Origin: Roseovarius aestuarii
GTDB taxonomy: Bacteria; Pseudomonadota; Alphaproteobacteria; Rhodobacterales; Rhodobacteraceae
Reading direction: 5' to 3'
Assembly: GCF_019966515.1 (NCBI RefSeq)
Contig: NZ_JAIMIB010000003.1
Span: 124,001 to 188,000 of the forward strand
Length of the DNA stretch: 64,000 bases
Part shown: piece by piece, positions 45,840 to 54,370 of the stretch
Layout of the letters: each line of letters opens with the position of its first letter
Position numbering within the stretch: position 1 is the first letter of the stretch
Translations under genes and position numbers: made by a program
The notes under the pieces: generated by a model
The model's input: only the letters and a program-made list of their open reading frames with translations
Database searches by the model: none
Told to the model about the DNA's origin: nothing

Positions 45840-46457
45840 ATGACGGCAATGGCCGCGGAAATCAAAAAAGGCCGTAAATTCGATCAGGTTTTAGAAGGAG
45901 CGCGCAGCATCTTCATGCGCGACGGTTTCGAAGGGGCCAGCGTGGATGATATCGCCCGTGCTGCGGGTGTATCGAAGGCTACCCTGTATAGCTATTTCCC
46001 CGACAAACGCCTTTTGTTCTCAGAAGTTGCGCGGATAGAGTGTAACCGCCAGGCGGAAGAGGCGCTGGAGGTTATTGGTGTTGAGGCACCCATCGAGATC
46101 GTGCTGCACGAGGCCGCCAGCCGGATCGTGCGGTTTTTCCTGTCAGATTTCGGCCAGCAGGTGTTTCGGATCTGCGTGTCTGAATCCTATCGGTTCCCCG
46201 AGCTTGGGCAGCGGTTCTACAATTCCGGCCCCGCGTTGGTGCGCGAACGTATGTCACAGGTGCTCGCGCCTTATGTCGAACGCGGCATATTGAAGATCGA
46301 CGATATGGATTTGGCCGCCAACCAGTTTGGCGAGCTGTGCAAGAGCGATCTTTTCGTGCGGTGCCTGTGTGGCGTGGGGTGTGATTTGACAGAAGAAAAT
46401 ATCGAACGTGTGGTCTCTGGCGCCGTCGAAATGTTCCTGGCACGCTACAAGGCGTGA
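45840..46457 (+). CDS. TetR/AcrR family transcriptional regulator
   Basis: A 205-residue TetR-type repressor. The HTH covers about residues 10-58 (ILDVA-like FDQVLEGARSIFMRDGFEGA then SVDDIARAAGVSKATLYSYFPDKRLLF). The C-terminal domain resembles that of AcrR-like proteins (TetR_C_7) with IVRFFLSDFGQQVFRICVSES. The Met at 45840 is chosen because GGAG lies 7 bp upstream. The gene follows the 52-residue peptide gene after about 110 bp. The two TGAACT-N4-AGTTCA sites upstream are its likely operators. No efflux pump is adjacent. Confidence 0.9.
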   Translation: MTAMAAEIKKGRKFDQVLEGARSIFMRDGFEGASVDDIARAAGVSKATLYSYFPDKRLLFSEVARIECNRQAEEALEVIGVEAPIEIVLHEAASRIVRFFLSDFGQQVFRICVSESYRFPELGQRFYNSGPALVRERMSQVLAPYVERGILKIDDMDLAANQFGELCKSDLFVRCLCGVGCDLTEENIERVVSGAVEMFLARYKA

Positions 46458-46488
46458 AAATCGTAACCTAACAAAATACTTACGATTT
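46458..46488 (+). terminator. Terminator hairpin after the tetR gene
   Basis: AAATCGTAA (46458-46466) pairs perfectly with TTACGATTT (46480-46488) across a 13-nt loop. The arm itself ends in TTT. Immediately behind the stop codon. Confidence 0.6.
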
Positions 46489-46622
46489 GTGCGTGGGCGA
46501 TGAAACTTACCGCCTGAAACACACGTGCCTGTTCTTGTCTGACATAGAAGAGGACATAAGCATGACGCTGCCAAACCACTTTCCGTCGATTACAGATCTA
46601 TGCAACGACCGAAAAAGAACAG
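46489..46622. other. Intergenic stretch, convergent genes
   Basis: No gene or strong structure was seen between the tetR terminator and the end of the DUF4198 gene. Confidence 0.4.
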
Positions 46623-47429
46623 TTAGTCAGGTGTGCCAATCTCGAAAGTGAGAGACGCCCAATGGCTGTTCCAGGCAAGATCGGTGTCGGCATCATTCAG
46701 CTCCATATGAACAGCGTTCAGCAAATACCGCCCCGCGTGGCCTATCGGTACCATCGCCTGTCCGTTCTCATCGGTCACGATGGGCGTGAGCGTGGTCTCT
46801 CCGGCCAGATGAAACACATTGATGCGTTGTTGTGCCAGCGGCGCACCCTGCCAAAAAAGTTGAACCGGCAAGGTGTCTTGCCCCGGCGGCAGGGCATAGG
46901 GCGAGGCAAGGGCGATCAGCTCGATCGCCAGACCAAGCTCTTGGTCTGCGTCACCGGCGCGCACCGCACCGACCTGGACCAGCGATTTGGCATAGCGGCG
47001 ATACCCTTCGATAAAGCCGGTCCTGGGCAATCCGGCCGCAATATGCGCCGCAACCGCCCAATCATTGCCTTCATAGGCGACATAGGTGTTGAACAGTTCC
47101 CAATCATCGAATTTCAGCCGGTCGGTGGTGGAGGCATAGGCCAGAATGTGCAGCCCCTCGGGCAAGCCGGACAACTGGGCTGCAGGGAGGTCGCCGATGG
47201 TGCCATCGATGTCATGCGTGCCCGTCGGGCCGGTGACGGTAAAGCTCTCAAAACGACTGGGCAGGAATGGGAAGGTGCTGCCCGAATAATTCTGTCCGAC
47301 CTTGAGATGCGCTTCAACCGTTTTGCCCGAGGGCAGGATATGCTCTATGGGGTCGAGCCAGAATTCATGGGCGGTGGCAGCGATAGGGCAGCACACCCAC
47401 AGGGCAAGTAAAAGGGAACGATTGAACAT
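46623..47429 (-). CDS. DUF4198-type periplasmic protein
   Basis: A 268-residue exported protein. The leader (MFNRSLLLALWVCCPIAATA) is followed by HEFWLDP, the hallmark start of DUF4198 proteins, which often sit beside nickel or cobalt transport genes. Beta-rich domain with TVEAHLKVGQNYSG and a second Ig-like part at about residues 180-260 (LPVQLFWQGAPLAQQRINVFH). The start is taken as ATG at 47429; GTG at 47444 is an alternative. It is divergent from the HupE/UreJ family gene, and both have His-rich mature N-termini, so a metal-handling role is inferred. Confidence 0.75.
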   Translation of the reverse strand: MFNRSLLLALWVCCPIAATAHEFWLDPIEHILPSGKTVEAHLKVGQNYSGSTFPFLPSRFESFTVTGPTGTHDIDGTIGDLPAAQLSGLPEGLHILAYASTTDRLKFDDWELFNTYVAYEGNDWAVAAHIAAGLPRTGFIEGYRRYAKSLVQVGAVRAGDADQELGLAIELIALASPYALPPGQDTLPVQLFWQGAPLAQQRINVFHLAGETTLTPIVTDENGQAMVPIGHAGRYLLNAVHMELNDADTDLAWNSHWASLTFEIGTPD

Positions 47430-47478
47430 GTCTGCCAGTAACACCCGATACAGGGCCTATGAGCAAGTGTCGATCGAC

Positions 47479-48612
47479 ATGGCGCGTCTCTTGGTAGCTG
47501 TGGCGATGACGATGATATTGCTTGTCGCGAATGCTGCGCGCGCGCACGAACTTAATCCGGCCATCGCCAATATCGAACTGCGTGGCGATGGCACGGCCAA
47601 CCTGTCGCTGTCGGTTAATCTTGAAGCGCTTATTGCCGGTATCGGCCCTGAACACGACAACACCGAAACGGCACCGCAGGCTGCGGTCTATGAAACGCTT
47701 CGCCAGCTGCCCCCTGAAGTATTGTTGCGGGACTTCGAAGAATTTGAACCGCGATATCTGGCCGGGTTGAGCGTAGCGGCGGACGGTGTACCGCTGGTGT
47801 TGGAGCGATCCAGCGCGTATATCCCGCCGGTCGGCGATACCAATCTGGTCCGTCGCACGACATTTGAATACGCGGCGCAACTCCCTCAAGAAGCAGCGGT
47901 GCTTGAGTGGCGCTATGATGCAGAATTTGGCCCGCTGGTGCTGCGTGTTGCCCGTAGCGGCGAAGCGTCGCCGTTCTATGCCAACCTTCTGGCTCCGGGC
48001 GCGGCTGAAGTGGTTGAGCTGTCGGCAAACGGCAAACCCGCACCGACCGGCGAAACGCTGCAGCGCTATATCAAGCTGGGCTTTGATCACATTCTGCCCA
48101 AAGGTCTGGATCATGTGCTTTTCATCATCGGCTTGTTCTTGCTGAGCGCCCGTCTGAAGCCGTTGCTGGTGCAGGTCACGACCTTCACGCTGGCCCATTC
48201 CGTGACCCTAGCGCTTGGGTTGTTGGGGTGGGTCACCATTCCGGGGTCGATTGTCGAACCGCTGATCGCACTGTCTATCGTTTTTGTAGCGGTCGAGAAT
48301 ATTTTTACCCAGAACCTGCACCGATGGCGCACGGCGATTGTTTTTGGTTTCGGCCTGCTGCATGGGTTGGGTTTTGCCGGTGTGCTGCGCGAGTTGTCGG
48401 TTGAAAGCGGGCAGTTTGCCGCCAGCCTTATCGGGTTCAACATCGGCGTTGAGCTGGGGCAGGTGGCGGTTGTGCTGTTGTGTTATCTGGCGGTTGGCTA
48501 CTGGTTCGGTGCGCGGAGTTGGTACCATGCCCGCATCGTGGTGCCGGCGTCGGTTCTGATTGCCCTGATCGCGGGATACTGGTTCTTTGAACGCGTGGGC
48601 GTTATCGCCTAA
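47479..48612 (+). CDS. HupE/UreJ family membrane protein (HupE/UreJ_2)
   Basis: A 377-residue protein with a leader (ARLLVAVAMTMILLVANAARA) followed by HELNPAIANIEL. A periplasmic domain of about 180 residues comes next, then a C-terminal membrane domain of about six helices starting at GFDHILPKGLDHVLFIIGLFLL (in parts: GFDHILPKGLDH). That His-Asp-rich motif is diagnostic of HupE/UreJ_2 proteins, which are suspected nickel or cobalt permeases. The Met at 47479 gives a clean leader; an earlier ATG at 47428 would overlap the start codon of the divergent DUF4198 gene. Confidence 0.82.
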   Translation: MARLLVAVAMTMILLVANAARAHELNPAIANIELRGDGTANLSLSVNLEALIAGIGPEHDNTETAPQAAVYETLRQLPPEVLLRDFEEFEPRYLAGLSVAADGVPLVLERSSAYIPPVGDTNLVRRTTFEYAAQLPQEAAVLEWRYDAEFGPLVLRVARSGEASPFYANLLAPGAAEVVELSANGKPAPTGETLQRYIKLGFDHILPKGLDHVLFIIGLFLLSARLKPLLVQVTTFTLAHSVTLALGLLGWVTIPGSIVEPLIALSIVFVAVENIFTQNLHRWRTAIVFGFGLLHGLGFAGVLRELSVESGQFAASLIGFNIGVELGQVAVVLLCYLAVGYWFGARSWYHARIVVPASVLIALIAGYWFFERVGVIA

Positions 48613-48673
48613 GGTGGCCAGAGGCAAGACTGTGTCAGCGGCCGCCCTGAAGGATGGGTCAGCACATCCCTGC

Positions 48674-49990
48674 TCAAGCCTCGTGCCGGTTGGTCCAAAG
48701 CTCCCATTGAAAGCGTGTCCGCACGCCCAAATCCAGAAACGGGCGGCGGGGCAGCAACTCGGGCGCACCCAGACTTTGCATGTCCGCGATCAGGGGATTG
48801 TCGCGACCTGTTGCCATATCTGCGGCCAGAATGCCGCCGAAGGTCCCTTTGGTTACGCCCACCGCGTTCTGACACACTGCCGACCAGATATTCGGCGCAA
48901 GCTGACCAAACCCCGGTGCCCCGTTGCGCGACAGGCAGACGATGCCACTCCATGTATGCTCCATCCCGACGTCAGGCAGCATCGGAAATCGCTGATCAAA
49001 CAGGCGCTTGTGCCGGCGCTTGACCATCGCCTGTTCGGAAGCAGTCACCCGTTGATTTGGGCAGTAGCTCAGCCCCTGGCGGATCAAGATACGGTGGTCA
49101 TTGGTGTAGCGCATGGTGATGCCAGCAAAGGCGTTCACCGGTGTCAGCCCCCAGGGTGCCTGGACGCCAAAGGCGCGCTGTTCGGCCTCGGTCAGGCGCC
49201 GCGACAGGCTGGCATGGGCGACCAGATGCAGAAACCGGCGCGGAAAGAACCCGAACTGTTCAGAAAACCCGTTTGCGGCCATGATCAATTTCGGCGCCCG
49301 GACCGTGCCGCCGGGGGTGGTGAACTGCACCCCATTTTCGAACCGCGCTTCGATGACCGGCGAGTTTTCATATAGTGTGACATTCGCAGGCAGGTTATCG
49401 GCCAGCCCACGGGTCAGTGCCGCCGGGTTCATCAACACACAGCCGGGGGTGTAAACCGCGGCGGTGAAATGATCCGAGCCTAGTTTGGCGCGCAATTCAT
49501 CTCCTTCGATCCAGCTATAGGGTTCTTTCAGCGCCTCGAGCTCTTTGACGAAAGGTTCCAGTACATCTTTGGTTCCACGTGGCGATACAGCGGTGTGATA
49601 TTTGCCATGACGGGCCCAGTCGCAGGCGATGTCATGGGACGTTACTGTCTCTTCCACATGTTCAATCGCCATCCGCGCCAGCCGCATGAAGCGATGCGAA
49701 CCTTCAAGCTCATCCAGCGATGAGCCGACATTATGCGGCAGGTCGATACCAAAGCCCGAATTGCGGCCTGAGGCATTTTCACCCGCCTGTCCAGCTTCGA
49801 TCAGGGCGATGTGTTGATCCGGGCAGTTCTCGGCCAGTCGCCGCGCCGCCGCCAGCCCCGCATAGCCCGCGCCAAGCACGATCCAGTCGGCGCTGACATC
49901 ACCTTGCAAGGCGGGCTTTGGTGAACGCTTCGGAAGGATCGCGCTCCATCCGTTGGTCTTGTCGTCTTTGGGCAGGCGGTTGATATTCAT
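48674..49990 (-). CDS. FAD-dependent oxidoreductase (DAO / glycine oxidase-like)
   Basis: A 438-residue flavoprotein of the DadA/DAO superfamily. Cofactor motif VLGAGYAGLAAARRLAE at about residues 32-48, then the dinucleotide-binding GQAGENASGRNSGFG with the conserved SGRNSG typical of sarcosine/dimethylglycine-type and gamma-glutamylputrescine oxidases. The C-terminal FAD part has WSGIVCLSRNGAPGFGQL (in parts) and KGTFGGILAADMATG. It starts 3 bp after the cupin gene, with which it forms an operon. Next to the MttB-type gene it may oxidise an N-methyl or N-alkyl amine. Substrate not assignable. Confidence 0.88.
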   Translation of the reverse strand: MNINRLPKDDKTNGWSAILPKRSPKPALQGDVSADWIVLGAGYAGLAAARRLAENCPDQHIALIEAGQAGENASGRNSGFGIDLPHNVGSSLDELEGSHRFMRLARMAIEHVEETVTSHDIACDWARHGKYHTAVSPRGTKDVLEPFVKELEALKEPYSWIEGDELRAKLGSDHFTAAVYTPGCVLMNPAALTRGLADNLPANVTLYENSPVIEARFENGVQFTTPGGTVRAPKLIMAANGFSEQFGFFPRRFLHLVAHASLSRRLTEAEQRAFGVQAPWGLTPVNAFAGITMRYTNDHRILIRQGLSYCPNQRVTASEQAMVKRRHKRLFDQRFPMLPDVGMEHTWSGIVCLSRNGAPGFGQLAPNIWSAVCQNAVGVTKGTFGGILAADMATGRDNPLIADMQSLGAPELLPRRPFLDLGVRTRFQWELWTNRHEA

Positions 49991-49993
49991 GTT

Positions 49994-50347
49994 CTACTCT
50001 TCCGCCCAGTTCGCGGGCTCAATCGCGTAGAATACGAGTGCCTCTTCGGCGATATAGGTCAGCTCCGTGCCGTCGGGCAGCCAGATACACTCCATCGGTC
50101 CGGCCACCAGATCGCCGTTGTGGGTGCGAACGGTTAATTGTCCCTCCAACACCAGGATCACCTCGTCATATTGGATCGTCCATGGAATCTCCGCGTCGCT
50201 CATGCGCACGAACCCGCTGCCAAGACGTGTGCCCTCGCCGCCTGTGCCGGTTACGACTGACACCTCCGCCATATGGCCATAGGCAAATCGCGGCGTGAAT
50301 TCCGCCGCCGACAGCGACACGACGTGTGCATGGGCTTTGCGGCTCAT
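49994..50347 (-). CDS. EutQ-like cupin protein
   Basis: A 117-residue single cupin domain. Motif 1-like region is YDEVILVLEGQLTVRTHNGD and motif 2-like region is GPMECIWLPDGTELTYIAEE, both resembling the ethanolamine-utilisation protein EutQ family. The start is the Met of MSRKAHAHV; the frame is open far upstream but enters the regulator's operators. It is the first gene of a two-gene unit with the flavoprotein and is divergent from the TetR gene. Metal-binding residues are partly degenerate, so its activity is uncertain. Confidence 0.8.
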   Translation of the reverse strand: MSRKAHAHVVSLSAAEFTPRFAYGHMAEVSVVTGTGGEGTRLGSGFVRMSDAEIPWTIQYDEVILVLEGQLTVRTHNGDLVAGPMECIWLPDGTELTYIAEEALVFYAIEPANWAEE

Positions 50348-50379
50348 CGACTTCTCTCCCAACGATGTTGACGCAAACC

Positions 50380-50413
50380 ATACATACCTGTATTGATCCA
50401 TGCAACCCTGTAT
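50380..50413. promoter_or_regulatory. Two ATACA-N4-TGTAT operators between cupin and tetR genes
   Basis: ATACA-TACC-TGTAT lies at 50380-50393 and ATGCA-ACCC-TGTAT at 50400-50413, 20 bp apart. They occupy the centre of the 78-bp divergent gap between the cupin start (50347) and TetR start (50426), so a TetR dimer here would control both directions. Confidence 0.65.
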
Positions 50414-50425
50414 GGAAATCAACTG

Positions 50426-51076
50426 ATGCCGATTCAAGCCAACACCTGTACGACGGACCGCCAGCCGCGTCTGACTGGCGATGATTGGGTCGAAGCGGCG
50501 CTTGCGCTTCTGGTGCAGGACGGGATCGAGGCGGTGCAGATCACCGTGTTGGCGCGCAAGCTGGGCGTCACCCGTGGCAGTTTTTACTGGCACTTCGACG
50601 GCCGTGAGGAATTGCTTGCAGCGCTACTGGGCGAATGGCGCGCCCGCAATACCGGGGTGATGATCGAGGCGGTTGCCGACAAGCAGACGCTGGATGACGG
50701 TATTTTGGCGCTCTTTTCTGTCTGGACGGACCATTCTCGCTTCGATCCTCAATTGGATCAGGCGATCCGCGATTGGGCACGCTATGCCGATGATCTGCGC
50801 CCTGTACTGCAAGCGGAAGATGACGCCCGCGTCGCAGCCATTTCTGGATTCTTTCAGCGCCACGATTATGAGCCGACCGAGGCATTCATCCGCGCCCGTA
50901 TCATCTATTTCACGCAGCTCAGCTACTATGCGCTTAACATGCAGGATCAGGAAGCGCCCGAGCAGCGTCTCAGTTACCTGTCAGCCTATTTCATGGGGTT
51001 CACCGGTCGTGAAATTGACCCGTCGACCGCTGAAAAATATCTCAGGACGCTGTTGCCCGAAGGGCAAGGCGCTTGA
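50426..51076 (+). CDS. TetR family regulator of the MttB-like locus
   Basis: A 216-residue TetR protein. The HTH is at about residues 20-65 (LVQDGIEAVQITVLARKLGVTRGSFYWHFDGREELL split across the helices). The C-terminal ligand domain is not recognised. The start ATG at 50426 is downstream of the operators; eleven codons upstream are open. The TGA overlaps the TTG start of the MttB-like gene, so regulator and enzyme are translated together. Likely ligand: a quaternary or tertiary amine related to the methyltransferase substrate. Confidence 0.9.
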   Translation: MPIQANTCTTDRQPRLTGDDWVEAALALLVQDGIEAVQITVLARKLGVTRGSFYWHFDGREELLAALLGEWRARNTGVMIEAVADKQTLDDGILALFSVWTDHSRFDPQLDQAIRDWARYADDLRPVLQAEDDARVAAISGFFQRHDYEPTEAFIRARIIYFTQLSYYALNMQDQEAPEQRLSYLSAYFMGFTGREIDPSTAEKYLRTLLPEGQGA

Positions 51077-52614
51077 CCGCCCGGCGCTCTGGCGGCAGGA
51101 GCGGGCGGGTCGCCAAACGTCAAAGCGAGGCCATCCGGCAATTCGATACCGCATGGCGGCAATGGGTAAATCCCTACCCGCCGATCGAACAGTTCAGCGC
51201 GGATGAAATCGAAGCAATCCATCGGGCCTCGCTCAAGGTGCTGTCAGAGACCGGAATCAAGGTGCTCAGCGCCCCTGCGCGGGAATACTATGTCAACGCG
51301 GGCATGAAGCTTGGCGAGGATGACGTTATCCATTTCGACCCCGACTTGATCATGGAACTGATCCGCAAAGCCCCTGACACAGTGACGCTGCACAGCCGCG
51401 CCAAGGATCGTAATGTGATCATCGGCGGGCGCAATGTCGGGGTGACAACCTCGGCAGGCTCTCCCAACTGCTCTGACCTGCAGGGGGGCCGCCGTCCCGG
51501 CACGCTCGCTAATTTTGAAAACTATTGCAAAGTGGCGCAAAGCTTCGACGTGATCCACCTTTTTGGTCCGGTGGTCGAGGCGCAGGAACTGCCGATGAAC
51601 CTGCGACACCTGCAAACAACCCGTTCGGTCATGACGCTGACCGAAAAAATCCCATTCGTCTATTTCCGAGGCAAGCAGGCGATTGCGGATTGTTATGAAA
51701 TTCTGCGCATCGCCAACGGGCTGACCGATGATGAGTTCCGGAATACCCCGACCTGCTATTCGGTGGCCAATTCGAACTCGCCCCTGCAGCTTGATGGGTT
51801 GATGTGCCGCGGCATCATCGACAGCGCGCGGGCGGGCCAGATGATGATCCTGACCCCGTTTACCCTTGCCGGTGCGATGGCACCTGTCACCATCGTGGGG
51901 GCGCTTGTCATGCAAAATGCCGAAGCGCTTGCAGGGCTTTGCCTGTCGCAGATTGTCCGCTCCGGTGCGCCGGTTTGTTACGGTAGCTTCACCAGTAACG
52001 TAGACATGAAAACCGGCGCGCCTGCGTTCGGCACCCCGGAATATGTCAAAGCCGCCTTTGCGTCGGGGCAGTTGGCGCGCCGCTACAACCTGCCGCTCAG
52101 ATCATCGGGGCCCACGGCGTCGAATGCGCCGGATGCGCAGGCGGCGTACGAGACGCAGATGTCGCTTTGGGGTGCGTTGATGGGGGGTACCAACCTTCTT
52201 TTGCACGGTGCCGGGTGGCTGGAGGGCGGGCTCACCGTCTCGGCCGAGAAATTCATCATCGATATCGAAGTGCTGCAGATGTTTGCCGAGATTTTCAAAC
52301 CGCTTGAGGTGACCGATGAAACGCTGGCACTGGAGGCGATCACCGATGTCGGCCACGGCGGTCACTTCTTTGGTACGCAGCATACGCTGGACCGGTTCGA
52401 GACGGCGTTTTATTCGCCGCTCTTGTCCGATTGGAGCAATTTCGAGAACTGGAGCGAGCGTGGATCGGTCGATGCCACCACCCGCGCCAATCAGATCTGG
52501 CATCAGACGCTTGAGGCGTATCAGCCGCCCGAGTTTGACCTCGCGCGGCTGGAAGAGATGGACGATTTCATCGCCCGACGTACCGCCGAAGGCGGAGCAG
52601 ATATCTCGCGTTAA
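51073..52614 (+). CDS. Trimethylamine methyltransferase (MttB) family protein without pyrrolysine
   Basis: A 513-residue TIM-barrel protein of the MttB superfamily. There is no in-frame UAG, so it is a non-pyrrolysine member like glycine betaine or carnitine methyltransferases. Features: IEAIHRASLKVLSETGIKVLS, GRNVGVTTSAGSPN, FTLAGAMAPVTIVGALVMQNAEAL (in parts: AGAMAPVTI), and GGTNLLLHGAGWLEGGL. The start is TTG, overlapping the regulator stop (TTGA). Family members pass a methyl group to a corrinoid protein, but no corrinoid protein gene is adjacent. Aerobic Rhodobacterales carry many such genes of unsettled function. Confidence 0.88.
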   Translation: MTARRSGGRSGRVAKRQSEAIRQFDTAWRQWVNPYPPIEQFSADEIEAIHRASLKVLSETGIKVLSAPAREYYVNAGMKLGEDDVIHFDPDLIMELIRKAPDTVTLHSRAKDRNVIIGGRNVGVTTSAGSPNCSDLQGGRRPGTLANFENYCKVAQSFDVIHLFGPVVEAQELPMNLRHLQTTRSVMTLTEKIPFVYFRGKQAIADCYEILRIANGLTDDEFRNTPTCYSVANSNSPLQLDGLMCRGIIDSARAGQMMILTPFTLAGAMAPVTIVGALVMQNAEALAGLCLSQIVRSGAPVCYGSFTSNVDMKTGAPAFGTPEYVKAAFASGQLARRYNLPLRSSGPTASNAPDAQAAYETQMSLWGALMGGTNLLLHGAGWLEGGLTVSAEKFIIDIEVLQMFAEIFKPLEVTDETLALEAITDVGHGGHFFGTQHTLDRFETAFYSPLLSDWSNFENWSERGSVDATTRANQIWHQTLEAYQPPEFDLARLEEMDDFIARRTAEGGADISR

Positions 52615-52618
52615 GCGG

Positions 52619-53737
52619 TCAGCTTTTGATCACCTTCTCAGGCGAAATCACATCAATGCCAAGCGCCTTGCCGACCGCGTAATAGGTCAGCTGGCCCGCG
52701 TGAATATTGAGGCCGTTCAGCAGGTGCTTGTCGTCGGAACAGGCCTGTTTCCAACCTTTGTTCGCCAATGACAGCATGAACGGCATGGTGGCGTTGCCAA
52801 GTGCGATGGTCGATGTCCGTGCCACGGCACCGGGCATGTTGGCGACGCAGTAATGCATGATGCCATCCACCTCATAGATCGGATCGGCGTGGGTTGTGGC
52901 TTTTGATGTTTCAAAGCAACCACCCTGGTCAATCGCGACGTCAACCAGAACCGAACCCGGCTTCATGCTAGAAAATTGCTCGCGGCGCACCAGCTTGGGC
53001 GCCTCGGCCCCGGGGATCAGAACCGCCCCGATCACCATGTCCGCCTGGGTCAGATGCTCGGCCAGCAGACCAGCAGAAGAATAACCGGTTCCGAAGGTGC
53101 CGCCAAAAACATCATCAAGATAGCGAAGCCGTGGTAATGACCGGTCAAGCACGGTCACCTTCGCGCCCATGCCAGCGGCGATCTTGGCCGCATGGGTGCC
53201 GACAACACCACCGCCAATCACGACGACATGAGCAGGCCCGACACCCGGCACACCACCCATCAGCACGCCGCGCCCGCCATTGGCTTTTTGCAGTGTCCAA
53301 GCACCGACCTGCGGCGCCAGACGACCGGCAACCTCGGACATCGGGGCCAGCAGGGGCAAGCCGCCCCGATCATCTGTCACGGTTTCATAGGCAATCGCTG
53401 TACAGCCGCTTGCCAGCAGATCCTTGGTCTGTTCCGGATCGGGTGCCAGGTGCAGATAGGTGAACAGAAGTTGACCTTCGCGCAGCATTTTGCGCTCAAC
53501 CGCCTGTGGTTCCTTGACCTTCACGATCATGTCGGCGGTGGCGAAAATCTCTTCAGCAGTGTCAATGATCGCGGCCCCGGCGGCCACGTAATCTTCGTCC
53601 TCGAACCCGGCCCCTTTGCCAGCACCAGCCTGAATGATCACGCTATGACCGTGGCCGACAGCTTCTTGAGCCGCGTTGGGCGTCATGCCGACGCGAAATT
53701 CCTGTGGCTTGATTTCGGTTGGGCACCCGATCTTCAT
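52619..53737 (-). CDS. ald: Alanine dehydrogenase
   Basis: A 372-residue NAD-dependent L-alanine dehydrogenase (alanine to pyruvate and ammonia). The start is the Met of MKIGCPTEIKPQEFRVG, typical of the family; the frame is open 15 codons further. Motifs: KVKEPQ, the catalytic His in LFTYLHLAPD, GGVPGVGPAHVVVIGGGVVGTHAAKIA (in parts: VVIGGGVVGTHAAK) for NAD, and VAIDQGGCFETSKATTH. The 3' end is 4 bp from the convergent MttB-like gene. The divergent Lrp-family gene is its probable activator (AldR-like). Confidence 0.96.
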   Translation of the reverse strand: MKIGCPTEIKPQEFRVGMTPNAAQEAVGHGHSVIIQAGAGKGAGFEDEDYVAAGAAIIDTAEEIFATADMIVKVKEPQAVERKMLREGQLLFTYLHLAPDPEQTKDLLASGCTAIAYETVTDDRGGLPLLAPMSEVAGRLAPQVGAWTLQKANGGRGVLMGGVPGVGPAHVVVIGGGVVGTHAAKIAAGMGAKVTVLDRSLPRLRYLDDVFGGTFGTGYSSAGLLAEHLTQADMVIGAVLIPGAEAPKLVRREQFSSMKPGSVLVDVAIDQGGCFETSKATTHADPIYEVDGIMHYCVANMPGAVARTSTIALGNATMPFMLSLANKGWKQACSDDKHLLNGLNIHAGQLTYYAVGKALGIDVISPEKVIKS

Positions 53738-53860
53738 GGCAGTCTCCTGATTTATCCCTGAGTTTTGATCATATTGGAACATTCCGCACGCAATAGGCTT
53801 GAAATTCCCCTCGTCAGACGCCGATTAATGTGAATAATATTCGAACTATTCCGGAATTAT
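53738..53860. promoter_or_regulatory. Divergent ald / lrp promoter region with palindromes
   Basis: Three short palindromes occur: GGAACATTCC (53776-53785), GAATA-A-TATTC (53832-53842) and ATTCCGGAAT (53848-53857). The repeated GGAA/TTCC and GAATA/TATTC half-sites in an AT-rich divergent gap fit Lrp-type cooperative binding. Confidence 0.5.
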
Positions 53861-54337
53861 ATGGAAGACCTTGCGCAAATGACCCTTGATTTGACTGATC
53901 GTCGCCTGTTGAGCGAGTTACAACGCAAAGGGCGTATTTTCAATTCCGATCTGGCCGAGAAGGTGAACCTGTCAGCCAGCGCCTGCCACCGGCGTGTGCA
54001 ACGGTTAGAGGCCGAAGGGTATATTAACGAGTATGTGGCCCTGCTGGATGCGCGCAAAATGGGCGTGCCAGCGACTATCTTTGTCGAGATAACCCTGTCG
54101 ACTCAGGCGGATGAGGTATTGGAGGCTTTTGAAAAGGCTGTGCAGCGCATTCCTGACGTTTTGGAATGCCACCTGACTGCAGGTGCGGCGGATTACATCC
54201 TCAAGGTCGTTGCCGAAGATACCGAGGATTTTGCCCGCATCCATCGTCAGTACCTGACCCGCCTGCCCGGGGTTGCCAAGATGCAATCCAGCTTTGCTCT
54301 GCGCACGGTTTTTAAGACCACCGCGCTGCCTGTCTGA
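53861..54337 (+). CDS. Lrp/AsnC family regulator of alanine dehydrogenase
   Basis: A 158-residue Lrp/AsnC protein. HTH: LDLTDRRLLSELQRKGRI then DLAEKVNLSASACHRRVQRLEAEGYI; RAM domain: ATIFVEITLS, IPDVLECHLTAGAADYILKVV. It is divergent from ald, the classical AldR/Lrp arrangement in which alanine induces ald. A Met six codons later (53879) is an alternative start. It shares SACHRRV and PDVLECHL with the regulator at 31538. Confidence 0.93.
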   Translation: MEDLAQMTLDLTDRRLLSELQRKGRIFNSDLAEKVNLSASACHRRVQRLEAEGYINEYVALLDARKMGVPATIFVEITLSTQADEVLEAFEKAVQRIPDVLECHLTAGAADYILKVVAEDTEDFARIHRQYLTRLPGVAKMQSSFALRTVFKTTALPV

Positions 54338-54346
54338 ACCGCGAAA

Positions 54347-54370
54347 GGCCCCGGTGTTTCCACCGAGGCC
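54347..54370 (-). terminator. Terminator-like hairpin, copy 1
   Basis: GGCCCCGGTG and CACCGAGGCC pair (one C-A mismatch) around TTTC. The core is nearly identical to copy 2 at 54575-54598, so the two are duplicated elements. It lies just behind the lrp-type gene. Confidence 0.55.

Noticed and set aside
51073..52614. Pyrrolysine codon in the MttB-like gene
   Set aside because: The frame runs without an internal UAG to its TAA stop, so no pyrrolysine is used.
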